Shown: positions 40,007 through 48,773 of the stretch, in pieces
How positions within the stretch are numbered: position 1 is the first letter of the stretch
How the letters are laid out: every line of letters begins with the position of its first letter
Assembly (NCBI RefSeq): GCF_000227115.2
Contig: NC_016482.1
Coordinates: 558,001-622,000, forward strand
Length of the DNA: 64,000 bases
Reading direction: 5' to 3'
Source: Naumovozyma dairenensis CBS 421
Taxonomy: Eukaryota > Ascomycota > Saccharomycetes > Saccharomycetales > Saccharomycetaceae
Translations under genes and position numbers: made by a program
The notes under the pieces: model-generated
The model's database searches: none
Seen by the model: the letters and a program-made list of their open reading frames with translations, nothing else
Told to the model about the DNA's origin: nothing

Positions 40007-42352
40007 CTATTTAGAACTGAACACTTTCTTAAACATGGATCCAAACGACTTTTTGGATTTCTTCTTTTCTGATGGCTTTGAAGTAGTAGGCGTTTTACTT
40101 GTTGACGTTTTACTCGTTGACGTTCCACGTACATTTTTATGCTTAGTCTTTTGTGACTCTGAACTCTTAACTTTTGCTAAATGCATATGACCGTTTTGAA
40201 CTCTCGGTAATTTACCATAACTTGGCGATACAGTTGGAAGTAAATGATCATGATGATGAAGAGTCCCACTTGCAGAGGATTTTGTCTTTCTTATTTCGTT
40301 GCTTTTACTACTCCGATTAATATTATCATAGTTTTTCCCGCTGTCATGCGTCATATCGGCTCCATCAATCAAGGATTTGACTTTATAAATCCCACCATCA
40401 TTAAACTGAATTCTGGAACTACGTCTTGAAGTCCTTGAACTAGTTTGTGTAATCTTTTTACCGTCTTTGTCAAAAACAATATCATTGTTTTGTAATAATA
40501 ATGCTCTTGACGAAACAGGTCTAACGTAACCCATACGTTCAAATAGGTCAATTTTGTATTTTTGTTCCTTAGAGACAGGGAAATATCCTGTAACGGAATT
40601 ATCTGATAATTCCTCGTCATCTGAAGCAACTGGTTTACTATCTACAGCTGCCGTACTAAAAGGATTCTTTAGCGTCTTTGCTATAAGATTATCTAACCAT
40701 TTTAATCTATCTTTTCTTTTCAATTGATAATTATCACTAGTCTTGGTTGTATTTTGATTTTCTTCATCTCTTTCCATTAATAAATGCGGATCAATAAATT
40801 CAAAGGGGATAATAAATACAGGAATAAAAAAATGCTTCATAATGAAAAATGGGAATTTAACATACCCATTTCTAAATTTAATTTGAATGTTCGTACTAAC
40901 AGTACTGAATAATTGGAAACTTGGTTTGTATAAACCTTCAATTGCACTTACAGCTTTCTTACTAGAATTATTTTTAACCATCTCGATTGTCACCCTCATA
41001 ATTTTATTTTTATTGACTAATCTTTTAACATAATAATCTAATATTTCACGACATTTTTTCCTTGCCTCTTCATAGATGGCTTCAATATACAAACCTGTTG
41101 ATACTTTACTTTCATTTTTTGATTCTTTAAATGATGATGCACCACTACGTGTAAGAGACGGACTAGATCCAGTTGAATTTATTCTTTCCTTATATATCGA
41201 ATGTAATGATTTTTCCACTAATTCTTCAAACTCTGGTACTACTGTCATTATTACTAGATGATCGCCATCTTTAGCCATATTTTCTACAAACCAATCCAAA
41301 GTCGACCATGTGAAACGTCTTCCAGATATATAACAACAAACTGTTCTTAATGCAGTCAATGATTCCTTCTCCTTAGAAGCTAATTCCTCCTTAACTCTTG
41401 TAAGATAACTTTCAAAATCCGAATGCTGTGAAGTCATTGAGATGGCACGATAATTAACGGATGGTCTTGATGGATAAGTTAATGTCAATGAATCATACAT
41501 AGTTTTGCTAAGAACAGGTATATTCCCATTACTTGAACCTTTATCCCCCACCCAATGAGCAGAGGAAGCTTGTTCACCAAAATCATAATCGGTCAGGTTT
41601 GATTTATTTGATCTTCCTTTAGAAATATAAAAATTCTCTAATTGAGCTAATTCCTCATCACTCATCCCTGCAAATGATTTAGTTCTTTTCTTATCGGGAT
41701 CATCGACAGAGGCTCGTCTACTTCTATTCTCAATCCTATCTTCCACCTCATTTAAATTTGAGAACAATTCCTGCGTATAACCATGTTTAGAACCAGAATT
41801 CTTTGCAGTATTATCCTGCGTAATTTTCGTCATTTTCATTTCAGTTTCCGCATCCAGATCAGCAATATCAATATCTTCAATCCTAGAAGGATCATCCACA
41901 TCCCCACTAAAATGAATAGTACTATCTTTCCTCAAGACGGGCTTACTAGGAGGAGGGGGCAGTTTAGCCCCATACATTTCTGCTCTTTGACGTCTTCTCG
42001 CTTGCATAGGTGATTCACTTCTACTTCTAGTCAAAGATGTACTCATATCTACTTTATCATTGAAAAGATGACTATACATCGTTGGGACCTGCATTTGTGA
42101 TTTTGGTTTATAAGTTTGATGTTCGACATCTGTTATTATTGGTCTTGTCTCTCGCTGTTCTGAATCAGACGATTGATCTTCAAGAGTACTCCTTGTTTTA
42201 TAAAGCGGGTTGTACTGTGGTGGGATATGGATGAAGTGATTGTTCAGACCAATGTGATAATTACCCTTTTTCAATTCTGTAGCTTGGCTATCTACAAGGG
42301 ACGGTGATAAATCATCAAAGGATATGTGCTTGATGAATTTCGGGGTTGCCAT
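40007..42352 (-). CDS. YGR237C homologue, Usp-like protein of unknown function
   Basis: 781 residues (S. cerevisiae YGR237C about 785, uncharacterised). The conserved centre, about residues 335-520, resembles a divergent universal-stress-protein fold. It has a strand-helix start (LRTVCCYISGRRFTWSTLDW), the strand DHLVIMTVVPEFEEL, a long helix (AIYEEARKKCREILDYYVKR) and the strand IMRVTIEMVKNNSSKKAV. No ATP-binding G-rich loop is clear. The N-terminal third is disordered with Ser/Pro/Arg motifs (ARRRQRAEMYGAKLPPPPS). The C-terminus is basic and Ser/Thr-rich, with TSKT repeats, ending KKSFGSMFKKVFSSK. I assign no function. Confidence 0.88.
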   Translation of the reverse strand: MATPKFIKHISFDDLSPSLVDSQATELKKGNYHIGLNNHFIHIPPQYNPLYKTRSTLEDQSSDSEQRETRPIITDVEHQTYKPKSQMQVPTMYSHLFNDKVDMSTSLTRSRSESPMQARRRQRAEMYGAKLPPPPSKPVLRKDSTIHFSGDVDDPSRIEDIDIADLDAETEMKMTKITQDNTAKNSGSKHGYTQELFSNLNEVEDRIENRSRRASVDDPDKKRTKSFAGMSDEELAQLENFYISKGRSNKSNLTDYDFGEQASSAHWVGDKGSSNGNIPVLSKTMYDSLTLTYPSRPSVNYRAISMTSQHSDFESYLTRVKEELASKEKESLTALRTVCCYISGRRFTWSTLDWFVENMAKDGDHLVIMTVVPEFEELVEKSLHSIYKERINSTGSSPSLTRSGASSFKESKNESKVSTGLYIEAIYEEARKKCREILDYYVKRLVNKNKIMRVTIEMVKNNSSKKAVSAIEGLYKPSFQLFSTVSTNIQIKFRNGYVKFPFFIMKHFFIPVFIIPFEFIDPHLLMERDEENQNTTKTSDNYQLKRKDRLKWLDNLIAKTLKNPFSTAAVDSKPVASDDEELSDNSVTGYFPVSKEQKYKIDLFERMGYVRPVSSRALLLQNNDIVFDKDGKKITQTSSRTSRRSSRIQFNDGGIYKVKSLIDGADMTHDSGKNYDNINRSSKSNEIRKTKSSASGTLHHHDHLLPTVSPSYGKLPRVQNGHMHLAKVKSSESQKTKHKNVRGTSTSKTSTSKTPTTSKPSEKKKSKKSFGSMFKKVFSSK

Positions 42353-42879
42353 ATTGTTGAATGCTCTCTCTTATTTTTTCGAATATGTATATGTTCTAGT
42401 TCCTAGGATAGAAATTTAATATTAAGTTAGGGGTTGTGTAATAAATAGGTATTCCTTGAATAGTTGAGGTGTCTGTCTGGAGTTACAATGAAGATACCAG
42501 TCCTTTACACCAGTCTACTTGTAGGTAAGCTACAAGGTAATTATTTAACTATTATATTTTTTCTATAAATTTCGGTACGGTCCTTTTTACTAAGGGGTCC
42601 TTTGGATTGCCCCGAAAAACATTGGCGTGTTAACTTAATAGTGAGTAATGTATGAACAAGCCACAAGAAGCTCAATGGCTCTCCTTTGGATATAAAATTT
42701 GATGGAAGAAGAAAAGCTCAGGTCTTCAATTTGTCCCAATACTTTGTGATAAAAATATTATGTACATTTATTAGATTAGAAGTTATAGTGTGATAAATGT
42801 TACAAAAAAATAGTGTCCTAAATAATACAAAATTTGACTGGAAAAGCCTTCTTCGTCAAAAAAAGTATTCGTCATATAT
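42353..42879. other. YGR237C-homologue promoter / KEL 3' flank
   Basis: 527 bases. A TATAAAT lies near 42563. Nothing else supportable. Confidence 0.4.
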
Positions 42880-45800
42880 CTATGCAACTTCCGTTGAGTC
42901 CATCGTTAGAAGCTTCTTTTTCAATTCTAACATTTCATCTTTCATAGAATCTCTTTCTTGTTTGATAATAAACAACTCTGCTTCAAGATTACTTATCTTC
43001 ATATTTAAATGGGTTTCCCTTGCAGTTGAATGACTCGGCTGTTCGCTCACGTTGGTTGTACCTGACATGCCCGTTACGGAATCATCGGGGCTACTGCTGC
43101 TCATTATTTGCTCACGTTCAAGCTCAAGCTGTAGTTTCTTGTTTAATAACTTATATTTCTCCACTTCTTGTTGCGAAATTTTCAATGCTTTGCTTGCGGT
43201 AGCAACAGCATCCAAACTATCTTTATAATTCTTTTCAGTCTTCTCTAACTCATTTTCTTTGGATAGTAATTCTTGACTTAAAGTGCTGTGTTTTAGTTCC
43301 AAACTTTGGTATTCTTTACTTAGTTTATCTTTTGATTCAGACATTTCTTGACTTTTCGCTATTAGATCATCCAACCTATTAGATAATTTATCTACTACAC
43401 TCTTATGATGACCATTATCATCTTCTATAGCAACCTCAGATTTCATTCCATCATCGAGCTTCTGATTTTTCATTATTGTCATTTGTTTCCAGTGAGATAA
43501 TAATTCATCTAATGATGATGAATAAGATATGATGTTATTTCTCAAATCCAATTCATATCGCGTAGCTTCTTTTTTCAGGGTATCATTCTCTTCGGTTACG
43601 AATTCATAGTCTCTTTGTAATTCCTCATATTTCTTTTTATAAATAGGCTCCAATTCATATGTCTCAATAGTCTTATTTTGTTGCTTAATAATTTCATTCA
43701 AATGTTCCACATCTAGAAATTTAGAAGATAATAAGTTTTCAAATTCGTGCAATTTATCCTCTAGCAAACTCTTTTCAAGAGAATCATGTTCGAAACTATG
43801 ATTTTGCTTTACTTCTTCCAATTCCTTTTCTAACTCTTTAATATGATCGCTTGCAATTTTCGCATTTTCTTTAGAACTTGTCTTCAATTCATACAATTCA
43901 TTCCTCATCTTTTCTAGCACAACTCTATCAATAGTAATCTCACCCTTTTCATCACCATCATCATTATCATCATGAATATGTTTGGTCTCATCATGGGCCG
44001 CATCTAGGGAAGGAATAACATCCGTATGCTGATCATCATCATCGGCATGATAACTATCTCCTGGAGCAGAAACATCAGTTTCTGAATGAGGATGATCAAT
44101 TTCAACATCTGAATCAATAGCACTTTCAAATTGTGTCTCAGATCCACCATTACCATTACCTTCTGTACCTTTCATAGCTAAGGAATTCATTGGTCCTTTC
44201 GTCACAAGAATTGGATCATCCAATTTCACTGGAGATCTTGATGAATGTTTACTCATTTCAGGTGAAGATAATGTAGATGCAGCATTAGAATCAGAAGGTG
44301 ATGGAGATGGTAAACGTGGAGGCGGTACTGGTGATGCTGATTTGGGTAAGTTAGCAACGTTGATGTCTTCTTGAACAGTATCGAATTCCTTAGTACGTTC
44401 TACATCTGGTGAATCTAATGGATGGCGTTCGCCTATTGTTGCGTTCAAATCTGAAGATGAGGAATGTGATATTCTTGGTTTTTCATTAGGATAGGTTGGG
44501 GATAATGTTGCATTATGATTTAGTGAGGAGACTACCTTTTCTTCTGGTGACATGTTTGCCAATTCATTTTGTCCCGCATATGGTGATAATTTAGCTACTG
44601 CTGCTTCAGTTTCTGATTTTGGAATGGCAGTTTTAGTGACAGTTTCTTCTTCTTCTTCTTCCCTTTGTGGTTGCGCGTATGGTGTTAATATATTCTGAGC
44701 AATCGATGTTGGTAATGTTCCATTGTTATTCATAGGTGTACTGTTATTATTGTTAGTTGATTCAATATTTCTTGAATACGAATTAATTGGTGGCGTCGTT
44801 GGATTGAATTTTATAGGTGAAGAGTTTTCAAAATTATTGTTGAAGATACCTGGACATAATTTTTCCAAATTGGATAAATCCAAAACATACAGAATAGTTC
44901 CCTTACCCATGTTTGTATCAGATGTATGAAAATCAAAACTATCGATGTTTGCATAATCAAACTTATCACCACCCATGATCAAAATCTTATCGTTTTTCAA
45001 TAAAGTTACTGAATGTCCTGAACGACCTTGTGGTACCCCTTCTTTATAGAAAGGTAATTTGAACCATTTTAAAGTCTTTAAGTTTAGAAAATATACATCA
45101 TTCAAATAATTATCACTTTCATCTTTCCCTCCGATGACACACATTAAATCTTTATATAATACCGCTGCGTGTTCTTGTATTGGTGGTGGAATATTGGAAA
45201 CATCATTGTTATTAGCGAAAGTTTCCACCACACACCAATCATTATCTACAGGATCGTACATGAAGACTTGATTAGTCAAACCTTGTAAAGTATCTCCACC
45301 AAAAACCCACAATTTATGATCATATGAACACATAGTATGATTAGTTAAAGGAGGTGGTATGAAACTCTTTGGTCTTATGAATTCCCAATGTGAATCCGGT
45401 CTTCTAAATGAAGACAAATCGAAGACCACTAAATCGTTAAAGTAAGTATCATCGAACTGACCACCGAAAAGATATAATTTTGTTTTCATTTGTGAAGTGG
45501 CGATAATAGAAATCTTATGACCGTATCTTCCTAAGGGACGTTGTCCTACAGGTTTAGGGATTGTCCATTTATATGAATTGATATTGAATAAGTAAATATC
45601 ATCATCCATAGATCCATCTTTGTTAACTTTATGAGTATCACCACCAAATATGACGAATGCATTCCCGCATAACGTTGCTGCATGGCCTACTCTTGGAGGT
45701 GGAGTATTTTCACTTATATCTACTGTTTTGGATGTAATTGTAGTGGATAATCCATTGTTTTCATAAGAAAGAATCCATGTGTCCCCATAGACTGATTGAT

Positions 45801-46383
45801 CATGAAGACCTCCGATAACATAAATCTTGCCATCGTCTGATACGTATGATGAGGCCACATGTCTATAACGTGGAAATGGAGAATTTTGTAATTTGATTCT
45901 GTTCCATATTGTGGTTGGATGGAGTTTATGATAATCTGTAGGTTCGTTATAGGAAGGAAGGTTGTTGCCTAATGTTTGTGAATATGCCATTGGCATTGTC
46001 GATGATGCAGCGGAAACATTTCTTTGGCCAGCTGGAGTGGGTGTCATGAAGATTCTTGAGTGTTGCTGAGGTTGTTGTTCCTGTTGTTGAGGGTGAATAT
46101 TATGAGATATAAATGGCTGTTGTTGCGTATTATGTTCAGAAGGTAATTGGTCTCTTGGAGGTGATACAGGTGCCTGCGTTTGCTGCTGTTGTTGTTGTTG
46201 TTGTTGTTGAGGATGCTGCTTTTGGAACGGATGGAAAGCAGACGCCATAGGCAATCTAGTTTTAGGAGGAGTGGACACTTGTTTGCTACCTGGTGAATGA
46301 TTCAAAGTACCATTACTTTCGTTGGAAAACTCACGTTTGTTCTTATCTTTGTTTGATTTTTTACCGAACTTGAAAGGAGCCAT
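42880..46383 (-). CDS. KEL1: KEL1/KEL2, kelch-repeat polarity and mitotic-exit protein
   Basis: 1,167 residues, the size of S. cerevisiae Kel1 (1,164) rather than Kel2 (882), although the location is that of KEL2 (YGR238C). Works in cell fusion, polarity and restraint of mitotic exit through Lte1. The N-terminus is a Gln-rich low-complexity region with a run of about 9 Gln. A six-bladed kelch propeller spans about residues 165-500, with typical GG-W motifs (YVIGGLHDQSVYGDTW, FVIFGGDTH, YLFGGQFDDTYFNDL, WVFGGDTL, CVIGGKDESDNYLNDV, LIMGGDKF). A disordered Ser/Pro section follows. A long coiled coil (about 815-1,160, heptads from VVLEKMRNELYELK onward) ends the protein. Confidence 0.95.
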   Translation of the reverse strand: MAPFKFGKKSNKDKNKREFSNESNGTLNHSPGSKQVSTPPKTRLPMASAFHPFQKQHPQQQQQQQQQQTQAPVSPPRDQLPSEHNTQQQPFISHNIHPQQQEQQPQQHSRIFMTPTPAGQRNVSAASSTMPMAYSQTLGNNLPSYNEPTDYHKLHPTTIWNRIKLQNSPFPRYRHVASSYVSDDGKIYVIGGLHDQSVYGDTWILSYENNGLSTTITSKTVDISENTPPPRVGHAATLCGNAFVIFGGDTHKVNKDGSMDDDIYLFNINSYKWTIPKPVGQRPLGRYGHKISIIATSQMKTKLYLFGGQFDDTYFNDLVVFDLSSFRRPDSHWEFIRPKSFIPPPLTNHTMCSYDHKLWVFGGDTLQGLTNQVFMYDPVDNDWCVVETFANNNDVSNIPPPIQEHAAVLYKDLMCVIGGKDESDNYLNDVYFLNLKTLKWFKLPFYKEGVPQGRSGHSVTLLKNDKILIMGGDKFDYANIDSFDFHTSDTNMGKGTILYVLDLSNLEKLCPGIFNNNFENSSPIKFNPTTPPINSYSRNIESTNNNNSTPMNNNGTLPTSIAQNILTPYAQPQREEEEEETVTKTAIPKSETEAAVAKLSPYAGQNELANMSPEEKVVSSLNHNATLSPTYPNEKPRISHSSSSDLNATIGERHPLDSPDVERTKEFDTVQEDINVANLPKSASPVPPPRLPSPSPSDSNAASTLSSPEMSKHSSRSPVKLDDPILVTKGPMNSLAMKGTEGNGNGGSETQFESAIDSDVEIDHPHSETDVSAPGDSYHADDDDQHTDVIPSLDAAHDETKHIHDDNDDGDEKGEITIDRVVLEKMRNELYELKTSSKENAKIASDHIKELEKELEEVKQNHSFEHDSLEKSLLEDKLHEFENLLSSKFLDVEHLNEIIKQQNKTIETYELEPIYKKKYEELQRDYEFVTEENDTLKKEATRYELDLRNNIISYSSSLDELLSHWKQMTIMKNQKLDDGMKSEVAIEDDNGHHKSVVDKLSNRLDDLIAKSQEMSESKDKLSKEYQSLELKHSTLSQELLSKENELEKTEKNYKDSLDAVATASKALKISQQEVEKYKLLNKKLQLELEREQIMSSSSPDDSVTGMSGTTNVSEQPSHSTARETHLNMKISNLEAELFIIKQERDSMKDEMLELKKKLLTMDSTEVA

Positions 46384-47079
46384 ACTGTGTCAATAACTAC
46401 TTTGGAAATGTTTCTTCTTATCTTTTCCTCTATGGTTCTCAATAAGAAAAAAATCAGCTGATACACGATGGCTAATGCAAATATACAGGCTATCCACTTT
46501 TGTATTTCCTTCTTCTCTGTTATCAAAGATGGTAACTGACGTTAAAATATGTTAAAATAATAAATATTGCTTTTCCTTACTGTTGTTTTCATTGTTGAAA
46601 AAATATAATATATCATATACGGCCTTAACAATAATACTCTAAGGGATCTCACGCCAAGCAATACAGAGTCTAGAGAGCATGAAACAAAGGAATTCTGTAA
46701 CTTACAAATGGATCATGGTTAACTTTGTAGACTATACTATGAGTCACCTTATGCATGCGACTTAAAAACTTAATAACCGAATACTTGATACATACAGGTG
46801 TATTTCTTGATGAAGATAGATATTATAGGTAGTACAGTGGTAGTAATGCCTAAGAATATATAGGTAGTAACAATACTCTAATTAGTATATCATTAGATAT
46901 ATATATATATTTGAAGAATAAATAATATTACAAAAAGCGTACACTGTCTAATTCATTGAGTCACGTCATCTACGCTATAATATTGAGACCCAATTAAATT
47001 TCCATCTTGTATCGAATACAATTCCTTTGCATTTTTGTTCTCGTTCAGTTTTTTCAAAGTAACCACACCATCACTTACT
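46384..47079. other. KEL upstream / PEX 3' flank gap
   Basis: 696 bases, AT-rich. A TA run lies near 46895-46912. No gene seen. Confidence 0.4.
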
Positions 47080-47910
47080 TTACCTCATCAAACCAAAAAA
47101 ATTTGACCTTTGTAACTTAGAATTCACATTAGTAGATTCGGCAGTAGACAAGGGCGTTGTACAAGAATCGATGATATCCATAGCTATTTTTTGGAATTCA
47201 GATTGTTCTTCATCGAACATGGGAGTCCTTTCCTGGTCAGTCATCAGTGTGTCATCTTCGTTGCGTCTGCTTAATTCTTCTTCTACTGATTTGAATTCCA
47301 GATCGAAATAAGAATCTATATTTTGATTTGAGTGCTGTTGCTGGTGCTGTTGCTGTTGCATGTTGTTATTGTATTGTTGAGATGACGATCCCATCTGAGG
47401 ATGTAATTGTGATTTGTTTCGGAGCTGAAACTGTGCAGATTGATTATTAATACTGTTACTCGTTGATTTACCAGGAATTTTTGAAGATTCATAGTTTGAA
47501 TATAATTTCTTGTATTCTTGGCTGAACTCTAGTGGATCGTTTATTTGCATGGAGGAGAATTCTGGTACCCAATCAGACCCGGCATCATTACTGCTATTGC
47601 AAGCGTTATTATTAGAGGTACCGTTAAATGCAGTACGGTTATTCTGGTGGACCGGAAGGGACATATGGTTACTTCCATTGCTATATGGAGAAAACTGTAG
47701 CAACTGAGGATTTTCATTCAAAAACACTTGATCTCTTTCGAACGTCTGTTGCTGTAGGGAGGAACCATTACCATTATATGGTACCTGATATGGCACCTGA
47801 TGTGAAGTATTAGGCATACGATTACCATTGAATGCAAAAGGTCCATAATTTTGATCTTTTGTAGAGAGTAATCGTTTAACTGGGTTAGTTTCACAGAAAG
47901 GTGTCCCCAT
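47080..47910 (-). CDS. PEX21: PEX21/PEX18, co-receptor for PTS2 peroxisomal import
   Basis: 276 residues (Pex21 288, Pex18 283). Helps Pex7 bring PTS2 cargo to peroxisomes. A Cys lies at position 6 (MGTPFCETNPVKRLL), as in Pex18/Pex21, where that Cys is monoubiquitinated for export. The Pex7-binding block SDWVPEFSSMQINDPLEFSQ then EYKKLYSNYESS is at about residues 112-143. A second conserved helix (FDLEFKSVEEELSRR) follows, and the end has FQKIAMDIIDSCTTP. Poly-Gln/Asn spacers are common. Position matches PEX21 (YGR239C). Confidence 0.93.
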   Translation of the reverse strand: MGTPFCETNPVKRLLSTKDQNYGPFAFNGNRMPNTSHQVPYQVPYNGNGSSLQQQTFERDQVFLNENPQLLQFSPYSNGSNHMSLPVHQNNRTAFNGTSNNNACNSSNDAGSDWVPEFSSMQINDPLEFSQEYKKLYSNYESSKIPGKSTSNSINNQSAQFQLRNKSQLHPQMGSSSQQYNNNMQQQQHQQQHSNQNIDSYFDLEFKSVEEELSRRNEDDTLMTDQERTPMFDEEQSEFQKIAMDIIDSCTTPLSTAESTNVNSKLQRSNFFGLMR

Positions 47911-48773
47911 TTTTTATGCTGTAGTTTTTATTCTTGTTCGCCTTCTCGTAGAGATTCCTGTTGTTGTTTTTTGTTGAAGAATTGGAAGAGAATTGGTCGA
48001 TAGTTCAGTCTATGTAGATATGATTCAAGCTTTTCAAAACTCCGATGACCTTATGGAAAGCAAATGAAAAAGAAGAGCAGTTTGATTGAAGGAAGGGTTT
48101 ATTATATTTCTATTGATTAGGAATCCTAAACGGGTTCTCAGTTATTGATAAACATATATTTTGACTGCAAAACGATCAATATATGTTCTGTTGTGTTGTG
48201 TTCGACATCAATGTACTCTTCGAGAAGAGCATATATTTCTATTGTGGCACATACATAATTACTTTCTCAGTGTAGTGCGCAGTCGCTTTTCTTTTCCAGT
48301 GGAAAAAATTTAATCAAAATTTTTCATTGTTCTTAATTTTGCCAAGCAAAACAACATTCGTTGATGGATGAGGACGGCAAGAGAGCCTCAACGAAGGTTA
48401 TGCCTTTATTCTCTACAATTGAACTCGGGTAAGATAACGAAAACAAATAAACAAAACCACAAAAAATTATATATTATTTCATTCATTTTCTCGTAGTTCT
48501 AGTGTATCATATATATCGTACAAAAATAAAAATTGTTAAATAAAGTTTTTTATAAACAAAAAATGTGGGCAGTATATTGTGTTGGTTTGGCTTATTTTAG
48601 TTTAGTTTGGTTCGGTATTACTTCAATTCCACTCTCAAATTCTGAAAGAAAAGGAAAGGATGATGATGAAAATAAAAATTAGACATTAAAAAGTTTGGTT
48701 TTGTTGTTGTTTCTCTTTATCATTAAAAAATCGTAAAAGTTTTGGGTCAGAGTAATCCCATCACTCTTAATAC
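47911..48773. other. PEX21 promoter / PFK1 3' flank
   Basis: 863 bases. AT-rich, with a T/G-rich segment (48570-48620). No gene, RNA or clear binding site recognised. Confidence 0.4.
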
